From positions 45,424-109,423 of the forward strand of contig JBKQSS010000042.1 of NCBI GenBank assembly GCA_052143535.1: a DNA stretch of 64,000 bases, in the 5' to 3' direction. Positions 8,639-17,722 of the stretch are shown here, one piece after another. Below the pieces are notes generated by a model, which saw only the letters and a program-made list of their open reading frames with translations, searched no databases and was not told where the DNA came from. Position 1 is the first letter of the stretch; the number at the start of each line of letters is the position of its first letter. Source of the stretch: JADGRA01 sp052143535. GTDB taxonomy: Bacteria > Myxococcota > Myxococcia > Myxococcales > Myxococcaceae. A program made the translations under genes and the position numbers.

Positions 8639-10219
8639 TTACAGAGGCGGCACCTCGCGCCGACGCCAAGGGCGCTCGACCATCTTGTTGATGGTGCGCC
8701 TGAGCGCCAGCGCCAGCTGCCAGCGCGTGTCGCGAGGGTCGATGATGTCGTCCACCATCGCCATGGCGGCGGCCCGGTCGACGCGCACGTGCGGGCGCAA
8801 GCCCGCCGCCAGCTCTTCCTTGAGGGCTTTGGCGGCCTCTGGGCTCCCGGCCGCGTCCAGCAGCTTTCGGGCGGCGATGGCCACCAGGCCGTCGGCGCCC
8901 ATGACGCCAATCTCAGCCCCGGGCCAGGCCACGAGGAGGTCCGGTTCGAAGGCACGCCCGTTCATCACGTAGTAGCCCGCTCCGAAACCCTTCCGCACCA
9001 CGACCGTGAATTTGGGGACGGTGGCTGAGGCCACCGTCTGGAGCATTCTCGCCCCGTGCCGGATGAGGCCCTGCTGCTCGGTCTTGGTTCCCACCAGGAA
9101 GCCCGGGACGTCCTGAAGGAAAAGCAGCGGCAGCTGAAACGCGTCACACAGGGCGATGAAGCGCGCGGCCTTGTCACTGGCGCCGACGTCGAGCACCCCG
9201 CCGAGAAACATCGAGTTGTTGGCGACGATGCCGAGCGGGAAGCCGTCGATGCGGGCGAATCCGGTGATGATGTTGCGCGCGAAGCGCGGTTTGATGCTGA
9301 AGAAGTGCCGCTCGTCCACGAGCGCGTGAATGACTTTGTGCATGTCAAACGCCTGGCGTGGATTGTCCGGCACCACGCTGAGGAGCGCCTCGTCGCGTCG
9401 TTGGGCCGCGTCGCTCGGCACCTGCCGGGGTGGCTTCTCCTGACAGTGCGAGGGGAAAAACGACAGGTAGTCGCGGACCGCTCGGATGCAAGCGGCGTCG
9501 TCGGGAAACTCGCCGTCGGCGACGCCGGAGACCTCACTGTGCATCCGGCTGCCACCGAGCTCCTGCTCGGTGACTTTCTCACCGACCGTCGCCTCGACCA
9601 GAGCCGGGCCACCGACGGCAATCGAGCCGATGTCCTTCACCATCGGGACGTAGTCGGCGAGACCAGGAATATAGGCCGTGCCGGCGGCGCCCGGCCCGAG
9701 CATGGCGGCCACCTGTGGCACCACGCCGGAGAGCACCGACTGCTCCCGAAACAGGTAGCCGGTGTCGGCGAAGCCCGCCAAGCGCCGGGGGTCGACTTCG
9801 CCTGCCTCCAGGCGCGCCCCGCCCGAATCCACCAGCCACACCAGCGGTAGCCTCTCTTTCAGGACGAGGTCCCTCAGCCGCGTCACCTTGCGCTCACCCA
9901 CCTCGCCGATGGAGCCCCCGAGGACGGTGAAGTCGTAGATGGCCGCCGCCACCGGGCGTCCGGCCACCTGGCCAATGGCGGTGAGCACGCCGTCGGCGGC
10001 GGTGGGGCGGGAGGGGTCCTCGTCCTCGGGCAGGCGGCCCTCGGCTGCGGCCAGGGCGCCGAACTCTTGCACCGTGCCGGCGTCGAAGAGGAGGCCGAGC
10101 CGCGCGCGGGCGTCAAGCTTGTTGCGCCCGTGCTGGCGCGCTACGCGCTCCGCTCCTCCCATCTCCGCCTTCATGGCCCGGAGTCTTTCCAGGGCCTCCA
10201 CCCGCTCCTTCATCCCCAT
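8639..10219 (-). CDS. Acyl-CoA carboxylase beta (carboxyltransferase) subunit
   Basis: A protein of about 526 residues of the biotin-dependent carboxyltransferase family (propionyl-, acetyl- or methylcrotonyl-CoA carboxylase beta subunit). It transfers carboxyl from carboxybiotin to acyl-CoA. Two crotonase-like halves are visible. The N half has LPLVWLVDSGGARLEAGE and MLGPGAAGTAYIPGLADYVPMV; the C half has NNSMFLGGVLDVGASDKAARFIALCDA, LLFLQDVPGFLVGTKTE and VVVRKGFGAGYYVMNG. The oxyanion glycine pairs are present. I start at MGMKERVEAL; in-frame codons a little upstream are possible. No alpha subunit or biotin carrier gene is adjacent, so the holoenzyme must be assembled from a distant locus and the acyl substrate is not certain. 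Confidence 0.88.
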   Translation of the reverse strand: MGMKERVEALERLRAMKAEMGGAERVARQHGRNKLDARARLGLLFDAGTVQEFGALAAAEGRLPEDEDPSRPTAADGVLTAIGQVAGRPVAAAIYDFTVLGGSIGEVGERKVTRLRDLVLKERLPLVWLVDSGGARLEAGEVDPRRLAGFADTGYLFREQSVLSGVVPQVAAMLGPGAAGTAYIPGLADYVPMVKDIGSIAVGGPALVEATVGEKVTEQELGGSRMHSEVSGVADGEFPDDAACIRAVRDYLSFFPSHCQEKPPRQVPSDAAQRRDEALLSVVPDNPRQAFDMHKVIHALVDERHFFSIKPRFARNIITGFARIDGFPLGIVANNSMFLGGVLDVGASDKAARFIALCDAFQLPLLFLQDVPGFLVGTKTEQQGLIRHGARMLQTVASATVPKFTVVVRKGFGAGYYVMNGRAFEPDLLVAWPGAEIGVMGADGLVAIAARKLLDAAGSPEAAKALKEELAAGLRPHVRVDRAAAMAMVDDIIDPRDTRWQLALALRRTINKMVERPWRRREVPPL

Positions 10220-10308
10220 CAGAAAGCCCGTCCTCCCCAAAAAGACTGCCGCGTGTCCGACATCCGGCCCCCCCGCCGCGACTCGAGCGAGGTTAGCATC
10301 GCCTGGCC

Positions 10309-11277
10309 ATGGCTCGGCGGCCGCTCCGCATCGTCAGCTACAACGTCCGTTACTTCGGGCACGCGCTCAGTGGCTTGGCCACCACCAGGCGCTCCATGGA
10401 CGGCATCGCCCGGAAGCTTGCGCACCTGGAGCCGCTGGCCGACGTGGTGTGTCTGCAGGAGGTGGAGACGCGCAGCCTCCGCTCGACAGTGGCCTTCCGG
10501 AAGGCGGCCTCGACGCAGCTGGAGGCCTTCATGGAGGTGCTGGCGATGGACTTCGGGCGACCGAAGCGCGCCTTCCCGTACGAGGCCTTCTACTTCCCGG
10601 CGCACAGCTACCGGGTGCGCCAGACGGCCATCTACACCACCGGGCTTGCGGTGCTGGTCAACCGGGAACGCCTCACCGTGAAGGCGCACAATGGGCGAGC
10701 TCCGCACCCCATTACCCACCACCACGTGGCCCGGCTACGCGAGGCCAAGCAAAGTCGCATTTGCGCCCACGTCCGGCTGGCCACTGCTTCTGGGGCGGCG
10801 CTCCACATCTTCAACACCCACCTCAGCTTGCCCACCCCCTTTGCCCGCTCCTTTTGGGCGGCTCGGGAAAAGATGGGGTTTGGGTCAAACCAGGTGCAGG
10901 AAGCGCGCAAACTCGTGGCGCACGTCCGTGCCGTGGCCGGCAGCGAACCCTTCGTCGTCTGCGGCGACTTCAACTCCTCTCCTGCCTCGCCGGTGTACCA
11001 CTACCTCACCGGGGAAGCCGGCTGGGGAGGAGCTCAGGAGCAGCTCAAGCAGATTGATGTCACCGCCAGGCGAGGCTTTCCAACCGCCGGCTTCTTCCGC
11101 CTGCGGATGCACCTGGACCACCTCTTCGCCGGCAACGGGGTGTGCTGGGTGGACTTGGACGGAACGGCACCCTTCGGCTCGAGCCCCTTCCAGGGGCTCT
11201 CGGACCACATTCCCCTCATCGCCCGTTTCCAGGTGGCGGCTCACGGAGCAGACCACAGAAGCGGGGACGTCGCGTAA
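10309..11277 (+). CDS. Endonuclease/exonuclease/phosphatase-family protein
   Basis: A 322-residue enzyme with the EEP fold, which uses a metal to cleave phosphodiesters in DNA, RNA, phosphoinositides or sphingomyelin. All core motifs can be read: RIVSYNVRYF near the N-terminus, LQEVETR (metal Glu), NTHLSLP, VVCGDFNSSP and the C-terminal GLSDHIPLIARF (catalytic Asp-His). There is no signal peptide, so it probably acts in the cytoplasm. Substrate cannot be assigned from motifs. It is divergent from the carboxylase gene and lies 17 bases before the PilT-like gene, so the two may be co-transcribed. Confidence 0.82.
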   Translation: MARRPLRIVSYNVRYFGHALSGLATTRRSMDGIARKLAHLEPLADVVCLQEVETRSLRSTVAFRKAASTQLEAFMEVLAMDFGRPKRAFPYEAFYFPAHSYRVRQTAIYTTGLAVLVNRERLTVKAHNGRAPHPITHHHVARLREAKQSRICAHVRLATASGAALHIFNTHLSLPTPFARSFWAAREKMGFGSNQVQEARKLVAHVRAVAGSEPFVVCGDFNSSPASPVYHYLTGEAGWGGAQEQLKQIDVTARRGFPTAGFFRLRMHLDHLFAGNGVCWVDLDGTAPFGSSPFQGLSDHIPLIARFQVAAHGADHRSGDVA

Positions 11278-11294
11278 GCTAGCCTCCAGCGCCC

Positions 11295-12851
11295 TTGGCC
11301 CGCCTCGACCCCATCTTCGAGCGGCTCCACCGCGAACGCGGCAGCGAGCTCGTCTTCGCCTCCGGCCAGCCGGTGGTGATGCGCACGCCCGCCGGCGACG
11401 TCGCCGTTTTGCGCCAGCAGCTCACCTCGCAGCAGATTGCCGGCGTCTTTGCCGAGCTCGTACCTGCCGACATTCGCAACGGCTTTCCGGCCGCCGGCGT
11501 CACAAGGTTTGGGTACGAGGCGCCGGGCGGGCGTGTCGCGGTGCTGTTCGAGCGCAAGGAAGCCGTGGTGCGGGCGCTGGTGCGTCCTCAGGCGAGCGAG
11601 GGTGAGCCAGCAGGCGCATCGGCCGCTCCAGAGGGAGCGGCGGCCCGGAGTGCACCAGCGCCGAAAGCGGCGTCGCCCCAGCCACCCCAGCCCAGCGAGC
11701 CGGCCGTCACTGCGCCGGCCTCGGCCGAGCCTCGCCCGCTACCGCCGGCTCCGGTGGACCCACGAGCTGCCATCGACCAGCTGCTGGCGCTGGCGGTGGA
11801 GCGGGGGGCCTCGGACCTTCACCTCACCAGCGACGGTCCGCCGGCGCTGCGCATCGACGGGGACATGGTGTCGCTCGAGGAGTACGGACCGGTCGCTCGG
11901 GCGCGGCTCCGGGAGATGATTTTCTCCATCGCCCCGGAGAGGAACCGGGCCCAGTGGGAAGCCGAGCACGACACGGACTTCGCGCTCGAGCTGCCCGGCG
12001 TCCGCTTCCGCGTCAACGTCTTCGAGGACCGCCGCGGCATCGGAGCGGCGATGCGCCAAGTGCCGGCGAAGATTCGCACTGCCGAGGACCTAGCTCTCCC
12101 CAAGGCGGTCATCGAGCTGTGCGAGCACAGCAAGGGGTTGGTCCTGGTGACCGGTCCGACCGGCTCGGGCAAGTCCACCACGCTGGCGGCGATGGTGGAC
12201 TACGTCAATCGGACACGGGCTCAGCACATCATCACCATCGAGGACCCGGTGGAATTCGTTCACCCCAACCGGCGGTGCCTCGTGCACCAGCGGGAGGTGG
12301 GAGTCCACACCGTGTCCTTCAAGCAGGCGCTCCGGGCAGCCTTGCGTGAAGACCCGGACGTCGTGCTGGTGGGCGAAATGCGTGACCTCGAAACCATCTC
12401 CATCGCGCTCGAGACTGCGGAGACCGGCCACCTGGTGTTCGGGACGCTCCACACCAACACTGCGCCGTCGACGGTGGACCGCATCATCGACCAGTTCCCC
12501 GCTGACCGGCAGGCTCAGGTCCGGACGATGCTCTCTGAGAGCCTCCGGGGCGTCGTTTCCCAGACGCTTTGCAAACGGCGCGGCGGGGGGCGGACGGCCG
12601 CGCTGGAGGTGCTGGTGGTGACGCCGCCCGTCGCCAATCTCATTCGGGAGGGCAAGACATTTCAAATTCTCTCGACGATGCAGACCGGGCGGTCTTTCGG
12701 AAACCAGATGCTCAATGACGCCCTTATCGAGCTCGTCAAGAGTCGCCAGGTGGACCCGGACGAGGCTTACGCCAAGGCGCTCGCCAAGACCGAGTTCCGG
12801 CAGCAACTGGACCGTGCTGGCTTCAAGCTCGGTGTTACCGAGGAACGCTAG
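11295..12851 (+). CDS. PilT/PilU-like twitching ATPase with extra N-terminal domain
   Basis: A 518-residue GSPII_E-family ATPase. Residues 1-105 form an added N-terminal domain, then comes an Ala/Pro/Glu-rich linker (about 106-155), then a full PilT core. The core shows AVERGASDLHLTSDGPPALRIDG, Walker A VTGPTGSGKSTT, the Asp box IITIEDPVEFVH, the Walker B region EDPDVVLVGEMRD and the His box ETGHLVFGTLHTN. Such ATPases drive type IV pilus retraction; myxobacteria carry several paralogs besides the pil-cluster PilT. The TTG start at 11295 is tentative. Without pil genes around it, this is best seen as an accessory PilT-like ATPase. Confidence 0.87.
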   Translation: MARLDPIFERLHRERGSELVFASGQPVVMRTPAGDVAVLRQQLTSQQIAGVFAELVPADIRNGFPAAGVTRFGYEAPGGRVAVLFERKEAVVRALVRPQASEGEPAGASAAPEGAAARSAPAPKAASPQPPQPSEPAVTAPASAEPRPLPPAPVDPRAAIDQLLALAVERGASDLHLTSDGPPALRIDGDMVSLEEYGPVARARLREMIFSIAPERNRAQWEAEHDTDFALELPGVRFRVNVFEDRRGIGAAMRQVPAKIRTAEDLALPKAVIELCEHSKGLVLVTGPTGSGKSTTLAAMVDYVNRTRAQHIITIEDPVEFVHPNRRCLVHQREVGVHTVSFKQALRAALREDPDVVLVGEMRDLETISIALETAETGHLVFGTLHTNTAPSTVDRIIDQFPADRQAQVRTMLSESLRGVVSQTLCKRRGGGRTAALEVLVVTPPVANLIREGKTFQILSTMQTGRSFGNQMLNDALIELVKSRQVDPDEAYAKALAKTEFRQQLDRAGFKLGVTEER

Positions 12852-12892
12852 GTGAAGCGGGTGCCCCCCGCTTGAAGCGCTGTCCCTCGACG

Positions 12893-13272
12893 CTACCCTC
12901 GGGTCCAGGTCCTTTGCGCTTCGGAACAGAACGCCGCCCCACTGGTGGTGTTGTAGGTCGGTGAGTAGAAAACCCAGCCGTAGCTGACGCCGCTTTCGGG
13001 GAGCTATAGGAACATGTGCCGACGCTGTTGGTCGTCGAGCAGCTCTCGCCCTGACTGAAGGTGGCGCTAGTGGCGGCGTTGGTACAGGCGGTGGAGAGAT
13101 CCGAAATCTGCTGCGAGGTGAGAGGCTGGGGACTCGTTCATTGGTAGCAGATGGAAGCGAGCGTCGAGGTACTGGTGAAGGTGCAGCTGAAGCTGCTGTT
13201 GCTGGTGCTGCTGCAGCCGGCGGCGCCGAGCGCGCAGACCAAGGTAGCGAGACAGATGGTTCGCTTGTGCAT
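12893..13272 (-). pseudogene. Decayed small Cys-rich lipoprotein gene
   Basis: The reading frame starts at an ATG at 13272 with AAGGGGG upstream. It encodes a lipoprotein signal (LVCALGAAGCSS, lipobox LGAAGC-like) and a Ser/Thr-rich mature part. After CTFTSTSTLASICYQ the frame meets TGA at 13138-13140, where TGG (Trp) is the likely ancestor. Beyond it the frame continues as LTSQQISDLSTACTN and GESCSTTNSVGTCSYS. It then needs a one-base shift near 12996-13004 (a G-run) to continue as GVSYGWVFYSPTYNTTSG and SEAQRTWTRG, ending at TAG 12893-12895. One nonsense and one frameshift in an otherwise coherent Cys-patterned protein indicate a recent pseudogene. A sequencing error could explain the shift but hardly both. 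Confidence 0.72.
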
Positions 13273-13547
13273 GTGGTCGCCCCCTTCTCGAGTTGAGACG
13301 CGGGCGATGGTCGCAACTTGGGATGTTGGCCACCAATCGCTGCCTTCTGCGCGCACGCTCGAGGCGCAAAATGACGCGGGCCCCGGTGGCTCTGGCCACG
13401 CTGAAGCATTTGTGGAGCCAGGCGTTGGCTGCTCGGCAGCAGGCCTGCCGTGGAGCCGACGAAGCGTCCGCCAAGGTGCTCGCGAAACCCCCCGAGCTCC
13501 GGAGACTGGAAACGCGCTCGTCTTAGGCTTGCCGCGGACGAGAGATG

Positions 13548-13748
13548 CTAGGCGCCGCCCGGCCCCGGACGCGGGGACAGGACGTCGTTGACGGAAGGCA
13601 TGCGACGAATGTCCGAGCGAGCCACCTTCCAGGCTTGCTGGACAATCCACGAGAGGGACCGGTCCTGCCGCATGGCCTCGCGCTGGATTTCCTCCAGCAT
13701 CTCCTCGGGGAAATACAGGCTCTGCTTGCGGTGGTCGGTGCCCGCCAT
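13548..13748 (-). CDS. Small CopG-like protein, paralog 2 of a tandem pair
   Basis: A 66-residue protein starting MAGTDHRKQSLYFPEEMLEE. Its core, KQSLYFPEEMLEEIQREA then RQDRSLSWIVQQAWKVAR, has the strand-helix-helix pattern of ribbon-helix-helix (CopG/Arc) proteins. It matches a myxobacterial family I recall as TIGR04563. Such proteins usually bind DNA as dimers, but no target is known. It lies seven bases downstream of a close paralog on the same strand, so the pair arose by tandem duplication and is probably one transcript. I chose the internal ATG because both paralogs share the MAGTD start. Confidence 0.75.
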   Translation of the reverse strand: MAGTDHRKQSLYFPEEMLEEIQREAMRQDRSLSWIVQQAWKVARSDIRRMPSVNDVLSPRPGPGGA

Positions 13749-13755
13749 GGGACGC

Positions 13756-13965
13756 TTAGCCTTCCTCGCGCAAGTCAGGCAGGGCCGGCTCGCCCGTGAC
13801 GTCGTTGACGGCCGGGAAGGACTTGATGCGCTCGCGGGCAATTCGCCACGCTTGCTGCACCACCCAGGAAAGCGACCGGTCCTGCCGCGTGGCCTCTTCC
13901 TGAATCTCCCGGAGCATCTCCTCCGGGAAGTACAGAGACTGTTTGCGTTTGTCAGTGCCCGCCAT
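13756..13965 (-). CDS. Small CopG-like protein, paralog 1 of a tandem pair
   Basis: A 69-residue protein starting MAGTDKRKQSLYFPEEMLRE, about 75 percent identical by eye to the next gene over the core (KQSLYFPEEML, RQDRSLSW, VQQAW). The predicted fold is ribbon-helix-helix. Its C-terminus (SFPAVNDVTGEPALPDLREE) diverges from the paralog after the shared VNDV. It is the promoter-proximal member of the pair. The function is unknown and a DNA-binding role is inferred only from the fold pattern. Confidence 0.75.
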   Translation of the reverse strand: MAGTDKRKQSLYFPEEMLREIQEEATRQDRSLSWVVQQAWRIARERIKSFPAVNDVTGEPALPDLREEG

Positions 13966-14116
13966 GCCGTGCCGTCTCCCTAGGGAATCGCCCCTCCAGG
14001 ACAGCCAGGTCCGCACCGTGGCAGCCCTAGCTCCCGGAACCCACTGTGGCGTTCCTTGAGTAGGTTATCCGACACCATTGCTGGCTGGTCAAACAGATGA
14101 CCGCCGTTTTGGCCCC

Positions 14117-14164
14117 AAAAAAGGGACTGCCCCGGTCCTCCGACTCGGAGAACCGGGGCAGTCC
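14117..14164 (-). terminator. Strong terminator-type hairpin reading on the minus strand
   Basis: A perfect 12-bp stem pairs 14124-14135 (GGACTGCCCCGG) with 14153-14164. Inside it a second stem of five or six pairs forms around base 144. On the minus strand the structure is followed at once by six T residues (bases 14117-14122). The form is that of an intrinsic terminator for leftward transcription. No minus-strand gene lies just upstream, because tilS reads rightward from 14382. It may end an unannotated RNA or protect the CopG-like genes from antisense reading. Confidence 0.6.
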
Positions 14165-14381
14165 GGAGAGAAGGGCACCCTGGCGAGCCTCGAAAGGCTC
14201 CCAGGACGCCCCGTGGACCCAGAGGGGGAGGGGGGGGACCCCTGGGTCCAGCTTTCCGACGTATTCAGGCCTTGGAACACGCGAACCCGCTGTTCCATTC
14301 CTGAAAAGCATCCTAACGAGGGGGCCCGCCGTGCTTCAACGGAGCCACTCGACGACACTGCCCTTCATCCGGAGTCCAAGA

Positions 14382-15695
14382 GTGTCCAAGGACGAGAAGC
14401 CCTCCCCTCCATCGACTGTGCATTCCGCGCTGCAGGAGTTTTTCAAGGCCTACGGCGGACGGACGTTGTTGGCGGTGTCCGGGGGGGCGGACTCGCTCGC
14501 ACTTTTGACGGGCGCGGCGGAACTCGCTCCGGAGCGCCTGGGCGTCGCGAGCCTAGACCACGGGCTCAGGTCCAGCTCGGCGGAGGAAGTGGACGCGGTG
14601 GGAAGACTCGTCCAGGCGCTGGGGCTTCCCTTCCACACCGCTGCCCTCGGGCTGAGGCCGGGGCCGGGGATGGAGGCCCGAGCGCGCGAGGCGCGGTACG
14701 CGGCGCTCGAGGCCATCCGTGCGGCGGCTGGCTACCAGTGGATTGCCACCGCCCACACCCAGGACGACCAAGCGGAGACGCTGCTCATGCGCCTGGCGCG
14801 GGGCGCTGCACTGCGCGGGGCGGCCAGCATTCATGCGCGCCGGGGCCACGTCGTCCGGCCGCTGCTGGCGGTGCCGCGCGCCGACGTCGAGCGACACGTC
14901 GCCGCCCGTGGCCTTTCACCGGTGCGGGACCCGTCCAACGTCGACCCTTCCCTGCTGCGGGCGCGGATTCGTGCCGCGGTGCTGCCGGCGCTGGTGCACG
15001 CCGCCGGCCCGGCCGCGCTGAAGAACCTCGCCCGCTTCGCCTCCCTGGCCGCCGAGGACGAGGCGCTGCTGGCCGAGCAGGCGGCGCTGGCGCTCGAGCG
15101 GGCCCGGGTGGAGGGCGGCCTGGACGCCGTTGCGGTGCGGAGTTTGCGTGGTCCTTTACAGCGCCGGGCCCTGGTGACTTGGCTGGCCGAGGCTGGGGTC
15201 CCGGCCAGCGCCGCGCTCGTCTCCCAGGTGGAGTCCGCGGTGCGTCGGGGCGGCCACTGCGGCCTCCCTGGACGTCGACTGCTCCGAAGCGAAGGCGGGT
15301 GGCTGAGAATTGCCGCTGCGGCGACCCCGGCTGGTGAGGTGGCGCTCGAGCCGGACGCATGGGTCCCTTTCGGCGCCTTCCGCTTGCGCCTAGACTCCTG
15401 CTCTACGCCCGGGCCGGCGGCGTTCGTGTTGAGGCGCGAGGTGGGCTCCTTGAAGCTGCGCGGGCGACGGCCGGGCGACCGGGTCGAAGCCAGCGACGGC
15501 CGGCGCCGGGCGGTGCAAGACGTCTTCGTGGATGCGCGCATCCCGGCCGAGCACCGTGACGGGTGGCCGCTCTTGGTCGAGGCCTCCGAGCGCGTCCTGT
15601 GGGTGGTGGGCCTTTGGCCCCCGGCACACGGCGGTGCGAGCGGCCCGTCGGTTCGTGCCGAACCGACAAGCGCTTATCCAGGCGAAGGGTTATAG
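14382..15695 (+). CDS. tilS: tRNA(Ile)-lysidine synthase
   Basis: A 437-residue enzyme that modifies C34 of the CAU-anticodon isoleucine tRNA to lysidine with ATP and lysine. The N-terminal PP-loop LLAVSGGADSLALL is clear. It is followed by ASLDHGLR, the segment MEARAREARYAALEAI and IATAHTQDDQAETLLMRLARG, which are diagnostic. The C-terminal substrate-binding part shows FVLRREVGSLKLRGRRPGDR and VQDVFVDARIPAEHRDGWPLL. I chose GTG 14382 because GGAG lies eight bases upstream and the open frame before it has no family similarity. It precedes ftsH, a common neighbour in bacteria. Confidence 0.93.
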   Translation: MSKDEKPSPPSTVHSALQEFFKAYGGRTLLAVSGGADSLALLTGAAELAPERLGVASLDHGLRSSSAEEVDAVGRLVQALGLPFHTAALGLRPGPGMEARAREARYAALEAIRAAAGYQWIATAHTQDDQAETLLMRLARGAALRGAASIHARRGHVVRPLLAVPRADVERHVAARGLSPVRDPSNVDPSLLRARIRAAVLPALVHAAGPAALKNLARFASLAAEDEALLAEQAALALERARVEGGLDAVAVRSLRGPLQRRALVTWLAEAGVPASAALVSQVESAVRRGGHCGLPGRRLLRSEGGWLRIAAAATPAGEVALEPDAWVPFGAFRLRLDSCSTPGPAAFVLRREVGSLKLRGRRPGDRVEASDGRRRAVQDVFVDARIPAEHRDGWPLLVEASERVLWVVGLWPPAHGGASGPSVRAEPTSAYPGEGL

Positions 15696-15772
15696 GCTGC
15701 CCCTGGGGCGCTTGCGACGGGGCGGCGAAGGCCGCCAGAATGCAGGTTGCTGGCGCGAAAGGGTTTCGGGAC

Positions 15773-17686
15773 GTGCGATCGAGCTACAAGACCATCGGGC
15801 TGTGGGTAATCCTCATCGCCCTATTCGTTTGCTTCTACAACATCTTCTCGCGCCAGACGGAGGAGGTGGTGGAGCCAAGCTTCACCTCACTGCTCAACAA
15901 GATTGACGAGAAGAAAGTCCGTCTGGTCGCCGTCAAGGGAAACACCTACTCCGGCACCTTCGAGGACACGCACGAGAAGTTCCGCACCACCGGGCCGGCC
16001 GCCGACGCGACGATGCTCAAGCAGCTTCGCGACGCAGGCGTCGAGGTGAAGTACGAGAAGGAAGAGCAGAACAGCCTCTGGCTGACCATCCTCGGGCAGT
16101 GGATGCCGGTGCTGTTCCTCTTCGTCTTCTTCGTCATCTTCATGCGCCAGTTGCAGGGGACCGGCGGCAAGGCGATGACCTTCGGAAAGTCCAAAGCCAA
16201 GCTTCTCAGTGAGAGTCACAACAAGGTGACCTTCTCCGACGTGGCCGGCATCGACGAGTGCAAAGAAGAGCTCGAGGAGATTATTGCCTTCCTCAAGGAC
16301 CCCAAGAAGTTCACCAAGCTCGGGGGGCGCATTCCCAAGGGAGTGCTGATGATGGGGCCACCGGGGACCGGCAAGACGCTCCTGGCCAAGGCAGTGGCCG
16401 GCGAAGCCGGGGTGCCCTTTTTCTCCATCAGTGGCTCGGATTTCGTCGAGATGTTCGTCGGCGTTGGGGCCAGCCGGGTGCGGGACCTCTTCGAGCAGGG
16501 CAAGAAGAACGCCCCCTGCATCATCTTCATCGACGAGATTGATGCGGTGGGCCGCCACCGGGGAGCGGGCCTGGGCGGCGGGCACGACGAGCGCGAGCAG
16601 ACCCTCAACCAACTGCTGGTGGAGATGGACGGCTTTGAGTCCAATGAGGGAGTCATCCTCATCGCCGCCACCAACCGTCCCGACGTCCTCGACCCGGCGC
16701 TTCAGCGTCCGGGACGCTTCGACCGACGAATTGTCGTGCCGCGCCCGGACCTCAATGGGCGCATCGGCGTCCTGATGGTGCACACCAAGCGCGTCCCGCT
16801 GTCGCCAGAAGTGGACCTGGAGATAATTGCCCGCGGCACGCCCGGGATGACCGGTGCGGACTTGGAAAACCTGGTGAACGAGGCCGCTCTGTTCGCTGCC
16901 CGGCACAACAAGGAGCGGGTGGAGGTGGCTGACTTCGAGAGCGCCAAGGACAAGGTCTTCATGGGTCCGGAGCGCAAGTCGATGATCATGACCGAAAAGG
17001 AGAAGCGGAATACCGCCGTCCACGAGGCCGGGCACGCGCTGGTGGCCAAGCTGCTCCCCGGCTGCGACCCGGTCCACAAGGTGACCATCATTCCGCGCGG
17101 GCAGGCGCTGGGCGTCACTTGGTCGCTGCCGACCGAGGACCGGCTCAACCTCTACCGCCAGTCGACGCTCGACCGCATCTGCATGGCGATGGGTGGGCGC
17201 ATCGCCGAGGAACTGGTCTTCAACGAAATTAGCTCTGGCGCGGCGAACGACATCGAGCGCGCCACCGAGACGGCCCGGGCGATGGTTTGCCGCTGGGGGA
17301 TGAGCAGCAAGCTGGGCCCGCTCGCTTTCGGGGCCCGCGAGGGCGAGGTCTTCCTCGGTCGGGACCTCTACACTCGGCCCGACTACTCCGAGGAGACCGC
17401 TCGGCAGATTGACGCCGAGGTGCGCGAAATTGTCATGAGTTGTTACGAGCGCGCGAAGAAGTTGCTCCAGGAGAATTTCGACACGCTCAACCGCATCGCC
17501 GACGGGCTCATTGAATACGAGACGCTCGAGGCCGATGACGTTGAGACTCTGGTGAAGGGTGGAACCATGACCCGAGACCGGCCCAAGCCGCGCGTCAACG
17601 CTCCGCCCAAGCTCGAGAAGAAGGACAAACGGAAGATTCTCGACGCGCTCGAGCCGTTGCCGGCCCTGGAGCCCAACAAGGCGTAA
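15773..17686 (+). CDS. ftsH: ATP-dependent zinc metalloprotease FtsH
   Basis: A 637-residue inner-membrane AAA+ protease that degrades misfolded membrane proteins and short-lived regulators. Two transmembrane segments (about residues 8-28 and 97-120) flank a periplasmic domain. The AAA module has Walker A GPPGTGKT (Lys201), Walker B IIFIDEIDAVG and the SRH region PALQRPGRFDR. The zinc site HEAGH is at 417-421. The C-terminal tail is charged. A GTG at 15773 gives the usual start MRSSYKTIGLWVI; an ATG at 15740 would add 11 residues. The order tilS-ftsH-folP is conserved in many bacteria. Confidence 0.95.
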   Translation: MRSSYKTIGLWVILIALFVCFYNIFSRQTEEVVEPSFTSLLNKIDEKKVRLVAVKGNTYSGTFEDTHEKFRTTGPAADATMLKQLRDAGVEVKYEKEEQNSLWLTILGQWMPVLFLFVFFVIFMRQLQGTGGKAMTFGKSKAKLLSESHNKVTFSDVAGIDECKEELEEIIAFLKDPKKFTKLGGRIPKGVLMMGPPGTGKTLLAKAVAGEAGVPFFSISGSDFVEMFVGVGASRVRDLFEQGKKNAPCIIFIDEIDAVGRHRGAGLGGGHDEREQTLNQLLVEMDGFESNEGVILIAATNRPDVLDPALQRPGRFDRRIVVPRPDLNGRIGVLMVHTKRVPLSPEVDLEIIARGTPGMTGADLENLVNEAALFAARHNKERVEVADFESAKDKVFMGPERKSMIMTEKEKRNTAVHEAGHALVAKLLPGCDPVHKVTIIPRGQALGVTWSLPTEDRLNLYRQSTLDRICMAMGGRIAEELVFNEISSGAANDIERATETARAMVCRWGMSSKLGPLAFGAREGEVFLGRDLYTRPDYSEETARQIDAEVREIVMSCYERAKKLLQENFDTLNRIADGLIEYETLEADDVETLVKGGTMTRDRPKPRVNAPPKLEKKDKRKILDALEPLPALEPNKA

Positions 17687-17722
17687 GGGCTGGCACGTCG
17701 GCTGGCCTGCGCCCGACGGCCG

